From: Sulfurovaceae bacterium
GTDB lineage: Bacteria; Campylobacterota; Campylobacteria; Campylobacterales; Sulfurovaceae
Assembly (NCBI GenBank): GCA_028714675.1
Contig: JAQTLV010000003.1
Coordinates: 186,001 to 250,000, forward strand
Length of the DNA stretch: 64,000 nucleotides
Direction of reading: 5' to 3'
In this document: piece after piece, positions 37,111-46,571 of the stretch
How positions within the stretch are numbered: position 1 is the first letter of the stretch
Layout: every line of letters starts with the position of its first letter
Position numbers and translations under genes: made by a program
Notes under the pieces: generated by a model
What the model was told of the DNA's origin: nothing
What the model saw: only the letters and a program-made list of their open reading frames with translations
Databases searched by the model: none

Positions 37111-37527
37111 ATGAAAAAACAACTAGCTTTATTAATAATATTAGGAGCTTTATCTAATGCTGGAGGATTTAATCCATCAATGCAGAGCTATATAAATGGT
37201 CTTAAAATCGAAGCAAAAAAATCTAATAGCAATTTTACAGATTTTAGTGCGCAAAGAGGAGAGCAGATATTTACTTCAAAGCATATAGGCAAAAGAGGCA
37301 AAGAGATATCTTGTACCTCATGTCATGGAAGCAATCTAACACTCCCAAGCAAAAATGCTTTTACAAACAAAACAATTGATCCACTGTCTCCAAAAGTCAA
37401 TTCACAACGACTAACTGATGTTCTAGAAGTTCAAAAATGGCTAAAAAGAAACTTTAACGATGTTTATAAAAGAGAAGGAACAGCACAAGAAAAGGGCGAT
37501 GTTCTTTATTATATAAAATCAAAATAA
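37111..37527 (+). CDS. Monohaem cytochrome c, DUF1924 (SHP-like)
   Basis: ATG 37111 with AAAGGAG upstream gives 138 residues with a signal peptide (about 1-17). One CTSCH haem site lies at about 69-73, and the tail QRLTDVLEVQKWLKRNFNDV matches the DUF1924 family, to which the oxygen-binding sphaeroides haem protein (SHP) belongs as I recall. SHP uses a labile asparagine haem ligand; the NDV asparagine in this tail is a candidate. It is the first gene of a haem and two-component operon. Confidence 0.82.
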   Translation: MKKQLALLIILGALSNAGGFNPSMQSYINGLKIEAKKSNSNFTDFSAQRGEQIFTSKHIGKRGKEISCTSCHGSNLTLPSKNAFTNKTIDPLSPKVNSQRLTDVLEVQKWLKRNFNDVYKREGTAQEKGDVLYYIKSK

Positions 37528-37537
37528 GGATAATAAT

Positions 37538-38080
37538 ATGAAAAAAGTACTATTAGTTTTACCATTTTTACTGATTGGAGCAGTTGTTGCTATGGCAGAC
37601 CATGATGATCATGGTCATGATGGATCTAAAAAACTTAGTGGTGTAGCAGTAGCAAATAATGCAGTTTATCAAAAAGAGTGTGGAAGTTGCCATTTTGCAT
37701 ACCAACCTGGGCTTTTACCTAAGCGTTCTTGGGCTAAGATGATGAATACTCTTGACGACCACTTTGGCGATGATGCGTCTTTGGATCCTAAAACTACAAA
37801 TTATCTAAAAAACTATTTGGTTAATAATAGTAGTGATAATTCGTTAGAATACAAAAGAAGCAAAAAGATAACGGCATCTATTGCATCAAATCAAATACCA
37901 CTTCGCATAACAAAAACACCATATTTTATGCATAAACATAATGATATTCCAAAAAAAATGATAACACAAAAAGAAGTTGGTAATATAGGTAACTGTATAG
38001 CATGTCACACGACAGCAGAAAAGGGTATATATAGTGAAAGAGATATAAAAATACCAAATTATGGAGGATGGGATGATTAA
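37538..38080 (+). CDS. Dihaem cytochrome c (DHC family)
   Basis: The 180-residue protein has a signal peptide (about 1-20, ending AMA) and a His/Asp-rich stretch (DHDDHGHDG) that could bind metal. Two haem sites, CGSCH (about 47-51) and CIACH (about 152-156), bracket a helical domain with LLPKRSWAKMMNTLDDHFGDDASLD. This is the DHC family, the known redox partner of SHP. It lies 10 nt after the DUF1924 gene, and its C-terminus overlaps the cytochrome b gene. Confidence 0.88.
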   Translation: MKKVLLVLPFLLIGAVVAMADHDDHGHDGSKKLSGVAVANNAVYQKECGSCHFAYQPGLLPKRSWAKMMNTLDDHFGDDASLDPKTTNYLKNYLVNNSSDNSLEYKRSKKITASIASNQIPLRITKTPYFMHKHNDIPKKMITQKEVGNIGNCIACHTTAEKGIYSERDIKIPNYGGWDD

Positions 38081-39200
38081 AAGTTATATTTGGCCTCTTG
38101 GCAACAGGATATCTCATGTTTTGATGATACTCCTTTTCGCAGCTGCATATTTGTCTGGTGATGAAGATGAGTTGCTTGGCTCACATGCTGTTTTCGGAAT
38201 TACTCTTGGCATACTTATAATATTTAGAATATTATGGGGTGTTGTTGGACCACAGTATTCCAAATTTAGTGATTTTGATTTTAGCATTAAAAATCTTATC
38301 TCCTATCTCTTATCCGTATTTACAAAAACAAAAGCACATATTGGGCACAACCCTGCATCAAGCTGGGCTATTATAGCAATGTTCATTTTTGGTTTGCTTA
38401 GTATAGTTAGCGGTCTTTTGGCATATGGAGTTGGCGAAAATCACGGAGTATTTGCTTTTTTACATTTAACATATTATAGAGATACAGAAGTATTTGAAGA
38501 GTTACATGAACTATTTGTAAATACATTTTTAGCTATCATCATAGCCCATGTAGCAGGTAGTTTGATAGAGAAGTTTGTAAGAGGTGGGGACAGTATCAAA
38601 TCTATGGTTACGGGCTATAAAGATACGGAAACATCAGTTGATACAAAAACCAGTTTATTTGGTAAAATATTTCAAATTATTTGGATATTGGTTGCCATCG
38701 GATCATTTGTTTATCTTCTTGGGATAAAAGACAATGTTTTTATTAAAAGTGAAAACAAGGCGGTAGATTACGAAGCTATGAATGTAGACTTCGTAAACGA
38801 GTGTGCTAGTTGCCACATAGCATACCCGCCATATTTGTTACCGAAAAAATCTTGGAGTGTGATGATGAATAATCTAACAAATCATTTTGGCGATGATGCT
38901 TCGTTGGATGAAAAAACTAGATTATCCATAAGCACATTTTTGCAAAAAGAAGCAAGCGAAAACAGTACAAGTGAAGTGGCACTTAAGATACAAAAAAGTT
39001 TAAAAAATCAAAATCAAACTATCATAGCTATCACAAAAACTCCATTTTGGAAAGCGAAGCATAAGGATATAGATAGTAAAGTATTTTTATCAAATAAAAT
39101 TAAAAGTAAGGCAAATTGTCAAGCTTGTCATATTGATATAGAAAAAGGATTGCTTGACGGCGAATTGATTGATACCAAAAATATAAAGGCTGCTTTATGA
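38073..39200 (+). CDS. Cytochrome b561 fused to a dihaem cytochrome c domain
   Basis: ATG 38073 (GGAGG 5 nt upstream) gives 375 residues. The N-terminal half is a prokaryotic b561-type protein with four helices and histidines in NRISHVLM, GSHAVFG, AFLHLTY and AHVAG suitable for haem b. After a fifth hydrophobic segment (about 205-220) comes a DHC domain with CASCH (about 243-247) and CQACH (about 349-353), similar in layout to the previous protein (LLPKKSWSVMMNNLTNHFGDDASLD). It would pass electrons across the membrane between the quinone pool and periplasmic haems. It overlaps the DHC gene by 8 nt. Confidence 0.87.
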   Translation: MIKSYIWPLGNRISHVLMILLFAAAYLSGDEDELLGSHAVFGITLGILIIFRILWGVVGPQYSKFSDFDFSIKNLISYLLSVFTKTKAHIGHNPASSWAIIAMFIFGLLSIVSGLLAYGVGENHGVFAFLHLTYYRDTEVFEELHELFVNTFLAIIIAHVAGSLIEKFVRGGDSIKSMVTGYKDTETSVDTKTSLFGKIFQIIWILVAIGSFVYLLGIKDNVFIKSENKAVDYEAMNVDFVNECASCHIAYPPYLLPKKSWSVMMNNLTNHFGDDASLDEKTRLSISTFLQKEASENSTSEVALKIQKSLKNQNQTIIAITKTPFWKAKHKDIDSKVFLSNKIKSKANCQACHIDIEKGLLDGELIDTKNIKAAL

Positions 39201-39580
39201 GATTTATAATGATTCTTTTATTGATATTTGGATTTGCTTGGGCAGACAAACATGAAGGGGACAATCATCATTATTATAAAAAAGATTTTACATTTCTTGA
39301 ACTGAGCGACACACAAAAAGTATCCTTAAAACAGATACTTGAAGACTATAGAACACAAATGAGAAATTATAAGCAGTATGAGAGAAATCAACAAAAACAA
39401 AAGCAAGATATATTTTTATCTAATAATTTTGATGCTTCAAAGATAATAAAAGTAAATCAAGATCTTTCGACAAAAGCATCTACCATAGAAGGAAATTTTC
39501 TTTCTAAGATACATAAACTTTTAAATACCCAACAAAGAAAAAAATTTGTTAATTATATTGATGAGTGGGAGATAGATTGA
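39197..39580 (+). CDS. Spy/CpxP-like periplasmic protein
   Basis: This 127-residue protein has a signal peptide (about 1-16), a His-rich stretch (HEGDNHHYYKK) and helices with two LTxxQ-like motifs, ELSDTQKVSLK (about 38) and LLNTQQRKKF (about 110). This is the layout of Spy/CpxP/ZraP proteins, which act as chaperones or restrain a sensor kinase in response to metal or misfolded protein. It overlaps the b561 gene by 4 nt and the response regulator by 4 nt, so it is a part of the operon and may be a modulator of the kinase. Confidence 0.65.
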   Translation: MRFIMILLLIFGFAWADKHEGDNHHYYKKDFTFLELSDTQKVSLKQILEDYRTQMRNYKQYERNQQKQKQDIFLSNNFDASKIIKVNQDLSTKASTIEGNFLSKIHKLLNTQQRKKFVNYIDEWEID

Positions 39581-40236
39581 ATATTTTTCTCATAGAAGAC
39601 AATTTGGTAATGCAAGAGTTGCTAATAGAGTATTTGCAAAATTATGGATATAGCGTAGAAGCTTTCGATGATCCAATATTGGCACTTGAAAAGCTAAAAA
39701 ATAAAAATAGTTGCGATTTGGTTATACTGGATTTAATGTTACCAAAAATGGATGGTTTTGATGTATGTAAGCAAATCAGAGCCCAAAGCAACATTCCTAT
39801 TATCATATCAAGTGCTAGAGATAATCTAGGAGATAAAGTAGTTGCCTTTGAGCATGGGGCAGATGACTATTTAGCAAAACCATACGAGCCAAAAGAACTT
39901 TTAATACGAATGGATGCCATTTTTAGACGAGTGAATGGTAGAACTGGAGTGCAAAAGATAGGTATTTTTGAGATAGATGATAATAAAATGCAAATAATAC
40001 AAGATGGGCATCCTCTGGAGCTTACCAAGATAGAATATGAGATATTGTCACTTCTATTGAGACATCCAAATCAAGTCTTTTCTAGAAGTTTAATATCTCA
40101 ACACCTAAACCAAGAGTTAAAAGATAGAGCTATAGATATGCATATATCAAATATAAGAGCAAAACTCTTTGATGATATTAAAACACCAATGTTCATCAAA
40201 TCTATTTGGGGCGTTGGATATAAGTTTATAGGATAA
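39577..40236 (+). CDS. OmpR-family response regulator
   Basis: TTG 39577, overlapping the previous stop as TTGA, gives 219 residues (the frame is open a few codons further upstream). It has a receiver domain with phospho-acceptor Asp in VILDLMLPKMDGF (about 48-60), a conserved lysine in LAKPYEP (about 101) and a winged-helix DNA-binding domain (about 127-219, with RAIDMHISNIRAKL and GVGYKF). It is the partner of the kinase encoded 3 nt downstream, and probably controls this redox operon. Confidence 0.92.
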   Translation: MNIFLIEDNLVMQELLIEYLQNYGYSVEAFDDPILALEKLKNKNSCDLVILDLMLPKMDGFDVCKQIRAQSNIPIIISSARDNLGDKVVAFEHGADDYLAKPYEPKELLIRMDAIFRRVNGRTGVQKIGIFEIDDNKMQIIQDGHPLELTKIEYEILSLLLRHPNQVFSRSLISQHLNQELKDRAIDMHISNIRAKLFDDIKTPMFIKSIWGVGYKFIG

Positions 40237-40239
40237 GTT

Positions 40240-41466
40240 GTGTCTATTTTTTCAAAAATTACCATACTTTTTGTCATAAGCATGATTATTATGAGTATTT
40301 TGTCTATCAAAACAAATCAAATATCAAATCAAAATATAAAAAGTAGCATAGAAAATAGATATATCCAAACTTCAAAAGAGTTATATGATATATTAGTAAA
40401 AGGTGATACAGGTCTATTAAAGAGTAGCGCAGAAGAGTTTAATTTTGATATAGTAGATCCTAAAACGATAAATTTAACTACTGGTGATATTGTTTACCAT
40501 GTAGAAACTTCTTTTGGCGGAATTAGTATAATTAATTTGGACGATTTATACTATCTTAAAATAGCATATCTAGATGATGTAACAGTATTTTTTGATAAAA
40601 CACAAAATGAAAATATTTGGCAAAAAATGCTGATGAACTACTTTATACTAGCAGATGTTTTAATTTTAATTTTAATTTTTGTTATTATTTGGAGTATGTT
40701 AAAGCCAATAAAAAAAATATCAAAAGGTATAGAGATTTTTGGGGCTGGAGATTATAAGTATAGACTCTCTTTTGATGAGAGAAAAAAAGATGAAATATCA
40801 AAGCTTAAAAAACAATTTAATGATATGGCTCAAAATATTGAAACTCTTATTACTTCAAGAAAACAGTTGCTTAGTGATATCTCCCATGAACTTCGTACTC
40901 CATTGGCAAAAGCTAAACTTTCACTTGAAATGATGGAAAGCAGTAAGCATAAAGATATTTTATATCACTCTATCGAGCAAATTGATAGTTTAACAAATGA
41001 AATTTTAGAGCTAGAGAGATTAAATTCAAATATTTTGCATCTATCTATAAAAAATGTATTCATAGATGATGTATTGCTTGATGCTCTGTCAAAAATGTTT
41101 ATCGAGGAAGATGAGCTAGACATAAAAGAACATACCAATTTTGCAATTTTAGCAGATAAAAATTATCTTAGTATTGCCATTAAAAATCTCATAGATAATG
41201 CTTTAAAGTACAAAACAAAAGGTATAGTTCATGTAGATATAGGAGAAAATAAGATTAGCATAAAAAACTTCGCTAAACCTCTAGAAAAGGACTTTTTATA
41301 TTATTTAGATCCATTTACAAAAGAAAATAGTAACAAAAATGGATACGGTTTAGGTTTGAATATAGTAAAAAGAATTCTTGATTTACATGGATTCATTTTG
41401 AATTATAGATATGAAAATGAGTATGTTGTATTTGAGATAAATTTTGACAAAAAAATATGTGTATAA
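40240..41466 (+). CDS. Sensor histidine kinase
   Basis: The 408-residue protein starts at GTG 40240 behind AGGA. It has a membrane helix (about 5-22), a periplasmic sensor region of about 110 residues, a second helix (about 133-153), a HAMP domain (about 155-205), the phospho-acceptor DISHELRTPLAKAKLS (about 208-223) and an ATPase domain with NLIDNALKYK (about 314) and GYGLGLNIVKRI. It is of the EnvZ/CpxA type. The nearby Spy/CpxP-like protein makes a Cpx-like circuit plausible. Confidence 0.92.
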   Translation: MSIFSKITILFVISMIIMSILSIKTNQISNQNIKSSIENRYIQTSKELYDILVKGDTGLLKSSAEEFNFDIVDPKTINLTTGDIVYHVETSFGGISIINLDDLYYLKIAYLDDVTVFFDKTQNENIWQKMLMNYFILADVLILILIFVIIWSMLKPIKKISKGIEIFGAGDYKYRLSFDERKKDEISKLKKQFNDMAQNIETLITSRKQLLSDISHELRTPLAKAKLSLEMMESSKHKDILYHSIEQIDSLTNEILELERLNSNILHLSIKNVFIDDVLLDALSKMFIEEDELDIKEHTNFAILADKNYLSIAIKNLIDNALKYKTKGIVHVDIGENKISIKNFAKPLEKDFLYYLDPFTKENSNKNGYGLGLNIVKRILDLHGFILNYRYENEYVVFEINFDKKICV

Positions 41467-41547
41467 AAAATATACCTTTAAAAGACAATTTTTATCTTAA
41501 ATAAAGCAAATGTGTATAAAATAAACTTTTAAAATTTGAGGAATAAA

Positions 41548-44500
41548 ATGAATATATTAAAGAAACTTTTTTCAATGAAAATGGCAATAATAATGATGGT
41601 GCTTTTTGGTGTTATTATAGGTTTGGCTACATTTATAGAAAATGATTATGGAACAACAACTGTTCAAGCATTGGTATATAAAGCAAAATGGTTTGAACTT
41701 TTTTTGTTTTATTTTATAGCCATACTTGTATATCAAATAATTAATTTTAAATCATACAAAAATAAAATACCTGTTTTTATATTTCACCTTTCGTTTGTCA
41801 TAATAGCACTTGGTGCGTTGATGACTAGATATTGGGGTTATGAAGGAAAATTATCTGTTAGGGAAGGAAGTTCAACAAATAAAATGCTTTCAATTGATAG
41901 ATATGTTCAAATAGAAGCCAAGAATGGCAAAAGTACTAACTACCAAGAATACCCTATATTTTTATCATCAATGACAAAAAATAGCTTTAATAAGCAAATA
42001 GTAGTGGGAAATAAAACCATTAACTTGACACTAAAAGAATATTTGCCGCAATTGGAAGAAAAAGTACAAACCAATGCAGAAGACGGAAAAGAGATATTGG
42101 AGTTAATGGTTAGTGGTATGGGAAATGCTGGAAGTTCAGCTTATATAGCCAAGGGTGAAACAAAACTAATTGGAGGAGTGATTATTTCATTCGATAATAA
42201 TAGCAGTGACCCAAAAGCTTTTAATATAGTAAGTTCCGATGAAGGGCTAAAAGCATATTTTCCAAGCAATGCAGAAACTTTAAATATGGACACACAAGAA
42301 AGTAATACTACAAGTGCAGGATTGAATGCTTTTAATAAAAGAACTCTTTATAGATTTGATGCCAATGCCATAGTTTTAAAAAGAATTTATCCAAAAGCAA
42401 CTATTCAAAAAACATCTTCATCACTCAAGCCTATATCAGGCAAACCAGAATATATGGCTATAGATGTTAGCGTTAATGGGAAATCAAAAACTATGGAATT
42501 TTTCCCTGTTAATGGAGAAAATGGAGATATTCAAAGCCTTAATGTAGATGGTGTTGATATAGCCATGATTGTTGGCTCAAAAGTTATTGAGTTGCCATTC
42601 GAAATTTATCTAAAAGATTTTAAGCTTGAAAGATATCCTGGATCTATGACTCCATCTTCATATGCGAGTGATGTTATACTCAAAGATCCAAAAAATGGCG
42701 TAAATATGCCTTATGCTATATATATGAATCATATTCTTGATTATGATAATTTTAGATTATTCCAAACATCTTATGATCCAGATGAAAAAGGTACGATTCT
42801 ATCAGTAAATCATGACCCAGGAACGAAAATGACATATTTAGGGTATTTACTTTTATCTATTGGATTGATTTGGTCTTTGTTTATAAAAAATGGAAGATTT
42901 CAAAAACTTTTACGCGAAGCAAATAATATGCAACAACTTTTTGTTGCAATAGCACTATTTGCATTTATTGGCGCTACAAATCTAAAAGCAGATGTAAATT
43001 CTACTATATTGACAATAGATAAAAATCATTTGGAAAATTTTAGACATCTTGTTGTTCAAGATAATCTAGGAAGAATGAAACCAGTTGATACTATGGCAAT
43101 AGAAATTGTATCAAAAGTTACAGGCTCTACAACCATGTTTGGCAGAAGCTCAAGTGAACTATTTTTAAATATGATGCTTAAACCTGAAAATTTTCAAGAG
43201 TTACCAATAATCAAGATATCTCATCCGCAAATAGCAAAAGATTTGGGTCTTAGTAGTGAAGATAAATTTGCAAAATTTTCTGATTTTTTTACAGCAGCTG
43301 GACAATATAAACTTTTTGATGCAGTCCAAAAAGCAAACCAAAAAGCTCCACTTGAAAAAACTCAATATGACAAAGAACTCATTAAAGTAGATGAGAGAGT
43401 AAATGTTATGTATATGACTTTTATGGGTGATTTTTTAAAGATTTATCCAAAGCCAAAAGATCCAAACAACAGTTGGTATTCTCCTAAGAGAGCGATGGAT
43501 ATGTTTGAGCCAAAAGATTCTGATATGGTTAAACTAATAACAACAAATTATTTTGTTCAACTTGAAGAGGCTGCAAAAACAAAAAATTGGAAAAATGCAG
43601 ATAATGGACTTAGAATCATAAAAGAATATCAAGAGATGGTTGGCAAAAATGTGATACCATCAAAAGAGAAGATAGATTTTGAAGTATTTTATAATGATTT
43701 TGATCTTTTTTCTAAATTAGTGCCTTATTATTTAGCTATTGGTATTTTACTTATTCTTTTTGCTTTTGCACATATGATAAAACCTATTGTTAAAATAAAT
43801 TGGATTTTGAAAATTGCAGTTGGATTGCTTGGTATTGGCTTTTTGGTTCATATAGCAGGACTTGGTATAAGATGGTATGTTACAGATCACGCGCCATGGA
43901 GCAATGCTTATGAATCAATAGTATTTATAGCACTCACAACAGTTTCCGCTGGACTTATTCTTGCTAGAAAAAGTGTTTTTGCACTCTCAGCTACAGCAAT
44001 TCTAGCTGGTGCGACTATGGCTGTAGCTCACATGAGTTTTATAAACCCAGAGATTACACCATTGGTTCCAGTGCTTAAATCTTATTGGTTAATGATACAT
44101 GTCGCACTTATAGTTGGAGGAGACGGATTTTTAGGTCTTGGATTTATACTGTCTTTGCTTGCACTTATTTTATTTATTTTTAGAAGTAAAAATAATATAA
44201 ATATAGATAGATCTATAGCAGAACTGACAGCACTTTCAGAAATGTCAATAATCATAGGTTTGGCAATATTCACCATAGGAAATTTTCTCGGTGGTGTATG
44301 GGCGAATGAAAGCTGGGGAAGATATTGGGGTTGGGATCCAAAAGAGACTTGGGCTGCTGTCACAATACTAGTTTATGCAGCAGTAATACATCTTAGATTC
44401 ATTCCGAAATTAAAAAGCCATTATATGTTTAACTTAGCAGCTCTCTGGGCTTACAGTAGTGTTTTGATGACATATTTTGGGGTTAACTATTATTTATCTG

Positions 44501-44640
44501 GTTTGCATTCTTATGCAGCTGGAGATCCTATGCCGATACCTGATTGGGTTTATATTGCTATTGCGGTTGCATTTCTTTTATCTATAGTCTCATTTTTCAA
44601 AAGAGATTCTAAGATTAAGTTAAATTGTGATAAAAAATAA
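41548..44640 (+). CDS. ccsBA: Fused cytochrome c biogenesis protein (CcsB-CcsA)
   Basis: ATG 41548 with TTGAGGAATAAA upstream gives 1030 residues. The N-terminal half is ResB/CcsB-like: membrane helices near 10-30, 45-65 and 85-105, a large periplasmic domain and a helix near 430. The C-terminal part is CcsA with multiple helices and the tryptophan-rich WWD haem loop (ESWGRYWGWDPKETWAA near 920-936). Such fusions are usual in Campylobacterota. It exports haem and attaches it to CxxCH sites, and its position after the cytochrome operon fits. Confidence 0.93.
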   Translation: MNILKKLFSMKMAIIMMVLFGVIIGLATFIENDYGTTTVQALVYKAKWFELFLFYFIAILVYQIINFKSYKNKIPVFIFHLSFVIIALGALMTRYWGYEGKLSVREGSSTNKMLSIDRYVQIEAKNGKSTNYQEYPIFLSSMTKNSFNKQIVVGNKTINLTLKEYLPQLEEKVQTNAEDGKEILELMVSGMGNAGSSAYIAKGETKLIGGVIISFDNNSSDPKAFNIVSSDEGLKAYFPSNAETLNMDTQESNTTSAGLNAFNKRTLYRFDANAIVLKRIYPKATIQKTSSSLKPISGKPEYMAIDVSVNGKSKTMEFFPVNGENGDIQSLNVDGVDIAMIVGSKVIELPFEIYLKDFKLERYPGSMTPSSYASDVILKDPKNGVNMPYAIYMNHILDYDNFRLFQTSYDPDEKGTILSVNHDPGTKMTYLGYLLLSIGLIWSLFIKNGRFQKLLREANNMQQLFVAIALFAFIGATNLKADVNSTILTIDKNHLENFRHLVVQDNLGRMKPVDTMAIEIVSKVTGSTTMFGRSSSELFLNMMLKPENFQELPIIKISHPQIAKDLGLSSEDKFAKFSDFFTAAGQYKLFDAVQKANQKAPLEKTQYDKELIKVDERVNVMYMTFMGDFLKIYPKPKDPNNSWYSPKRAMDMFEPKDSDMVKLITTNYFVQLEEAAKTKNWKNADNGLRIIKEYQEMVGKNVIPSKEKIDFEVFYNDFDLFSKLVPYYLAIGILLILFAFAHMIKPIVKINWILKIAVGLLGIGFLVHIAGLGIRWYVTDHAPWSNAYESIVFIALTTVSAGLILARKSVFALSATAILAGATMAVAHMSFINPEITPLVPVLKSYWLMIHVALIVGGDGFLGLGFILSLLALILFIFRSKNNINIDRSIAELTALSEMSIIIGLAIFTIGNFLGGVWANESWGRYWGWDPKETWAAVTILVYAAVIHLRFIPKLKSHYMFNLAALWAYSSVLMTYFGVNYYLSGLHSYAAGDPMPIPDWVYIAIAVAFLLSIVSFFKRDSKIKLNCDKK

Positions 44641-44667
44641 CATATTCGAGGCTACAGAGGAATGAAG

Positions 44668-45075
44668 ATGTTTAAAGAGTTTAAAAAATTCCTTATTCAA
44701 GGAAATATGGTTGATATGGCAATAGGTTTTATATTTGGTGGCGCTTTTTCTACAGTTATAAAGTCGCTTGTAGATAATGTCATCATGCCCCCAATTGGTA
44801 TGTTGCTTGGTAAGGTTAATTTTTCTCAATTGTATATAGAATTGAGTGGCAAAACATATGATTCCCTTGATGCTGCTACAAAAGCAGGTTCACCAGTAAT
44901 TAAATATGGTCAATTTATCAATGATATCATCTCATTTATAATTTTAGGTTTTGTGATATTTATATTTATAAGAGCATACAATAAGATAAAAGAACCAGTA
45001 GTTGAAGAGACTCCTGCTGTGGATGAGAATATATTATTGCTTAGAGATATAAGAGATAGTTTGAAGAAAAAATAA
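44668..45075 (+). CDS. mscL: Large-conductance mechanosensitive channel
   Basis: The 135-residue protein has the family start MFKEFKKFLIQGNMVDMAIGFIFG (positions 1-24; key residues EFKKF and GNMVDMAIG), a periplasmic loop, and a second helix (about 80-100), with a cytoplasmic tail. ATG 44668 has AGAGG at 7 nt; an earlier ATG at 44662 lacks spacing. It releases solutes on hypo-osmotic shock. It follows ccsBA by 27 nt. Confidence 0.93.
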   Translation: MFKEFKKFLIQGNMVDMAIGFIFGGAFSTVIKSLVDNVIMPPIGMLLGKVNFSQLYIELSGKTYDSLDAATKAGSPVIKYGQFINDIISFIILGFVIFIFIRAYNKIKEPVVEETPAVDENILLLRDIRDSLKKK

Positions 45076-45078
45076 AAT

Positions 45079-45720
45079 CTATTTTCCCAATAACTTTTTT
45101 ATAGTCTCGGAACATATTGTAAGACCAAATGCACCAGTTACAGCTACACAAGAGCCTTTGTCTTTGCATTTGGCATCTTCGTCAGAAAATACAACTTTAA
45201 AGTTCCTATCAAATTTTTGTTTTTTCAATTCACTGCGTATTTTACTTGCCAGCGCGTCCCCATAGCTTTTCCAGATAGAATCAACTTTTATCTTTGAGGC
45301 ATCAAATCTTTTTGCAGATCCTACTGACATTATAAGTTTTTTATAGACTTTTTTTGCCAATTCTATTTTTACTTTCGTAGTATCGCAAGCATCTATTACT
45401 ATATCAAAAGGTTCAAAATCAAACTCTTTTACCCATGTGATATCTACCTGTGAATTTATGGTTTTGATACCAGGATATAATTCGCAAAGTCTGTCTGTTT
45501 TGTATGCACCAGTAGCATCTGAACCTATTTGTCTATTTTGATTTGTTATATCATATGTATCGTAATCTACTATTGTTATATGACTAACGCCACTTCTATA
45601 TAAACAATCAAGCGCGTAACTTCCAACGCCCCCAACACCAATTATAAGTACTTTGGCATTTTGGAGTTTCTCGAAATCTTCTCCAAAAAGAGTTCTACAT
45701 CGCTCAAATCTCACAGCCAA
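45079..45720 (-). CDS. tcdA: tRNA threonylcarbamoyladenosine dehydratase-like ThiF-family protein
   Basis: This 213-residue protein has an adenylation domain: GVGGVGSYALDCLYRSG (about 29-45), VDYDTYDITNQNRQ (about 51-64) and DACDTTKVK (about 110-118), as in TcdA/CsdL, which makes cyclic t6A in tRNA. The start TTG 45720 overlaps the surE stop by 10 nt. E. coli TcdA has a longer C-terminus, so this is a shorter form. It converges with mscL. Confidence 0.8.
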   Translation of the reverse strand: MAVRFERCRTLFGEDFEKLQNAKVLIIGVGGVGSYALDCLYRSGVSHITIVDYDTYDITNQNRQIGSDATGAYKTDRLCELYPGIKTINSQVDITWVKEFDFEPFDIVIDACDTTKVKIELAKKVYKKLIMSVGSAKRFDASKIKVDSIWKSYGDALASKIRSELKKQKFDRNFKVVFSDEDAKCKDKGSCVAVTGAFGLTICSETIKKLLGK

Positions 45721-46490
45721 TTCTCTAAATGTTTTATGTCTTTATGACTTGTCATATCCAAATGAACAGGTGTGATGGATATATATCCTTGATCTATGGC
45801 TTCAAAATCACTTATATATCCTTCTTCTGTCTCCCAATCAAGTCTAGGTAGTCCTATCCAGTAATATTCAAGTCCTCTAGGGTTGTAATGAACCTCTGCA
45901 CTATTGCCATAAATTCTTTTACCAGCTTTAGTTACTTTGTATCCTTTGCAATCTTTTGATGCAATAGGAGGTATGTTTACATTTAAAAATTTTCTTTCAC
46001 TTAGAGGATAACCACCATCTAAAACTTTTTTAACTATATTTATAATGGCTTCTTTTGCTAGCTCAAAACCAAACTCTTCTATATTTTGACAATGTTCTTT
46101 GCATACTTGAGATATAGCAATAGCAGGAATTCCTTGAAGTACTGCTTCCATAGCACCAGCTGCAGTTCCAGAATATGTTATATCCTCTCCCATATTTGAG
46201 CCTTGGTTTATGCCAGAGATTACGATATCTGGTCTATGTCTAGTATTATAAATTTTGTTTAATGCCAAAAATACACAATCGGTTGGAGTTCCATCATCAA
46301 GCTTATAAAAATCTTCTTCAAGTTCAACAAATCTTAAAGGTCTTGTAAGCGTAAGCGAATGACCACATGCAGATTTTTCAACAGTAGGAGATACTACTGT
46401 GACATTGCCTATAGTTTTGAGTGCTTTTACTATTTCATGAAGACCTTTGGCTTCAAATCCATCATCATTGGTAACTAAAATGTTTATCAT
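45711..46490 (-). CDS. surE: 5'-nucleotidase SurE
   Basis: The 259-residue protein opens with ILVTNDDGFEAKGL (the metal-binding DD at 8-9), followed by SACGHSLTLTRPLRF and GTPTDCVFLAL, then SGINQGSNMGEDITYSGTAAGAMEA (about 93-117; key residues N96 and the GTVGAA-like loop). It hydrolyses nucleoside monophosphates or polyphosphate in stationary phase in known homologues. It is coupled to tcdA, its downstream neighbour. Confidence 0.96.
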   Translation of the reverse strand: MINILVTNDDGFEAKGLHEIVKALKTIGNVTVVSPTVEKSACGHSLTLTRPLRFVELEEDFYKLDDGTPTDCVFLALNKIYNTRHRPDIVISGINQGSNMGEDITYSGTAAGAMEAVLQGIPAIAISQVCKEHCQNIEEFGFELAKEAIINIVKKVLDGGYPLSERKFLNVNIPPIASKDCKGYKVTKAGKRIYGNSAEVHYNPRGLEYYWIGLPRLDWETEEGYISDFEAIDQGYISITPVHLDMTSHKDIKHLENWL

Positions 46491-46536
46491 TATATTTCAC
46501 TTTTTAAAAATTCAAATGCTATTATAGCCTTTTTGG

Positions 46537-46542
46537 TATAAT
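46537..46542 (+). promoter_or_regulatory. -10 element for greA
   Basis: TATAAT in TTTTTGGTATAATACTC lies 29 nt before greA, between divergent surE and greA. A T-rich stretch stands upstream, as is usual in this phylum. Confidence 0.5.
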
Positions 46543-46571
46543 ACTCTTAAATTACTATATTAGGAATATAT

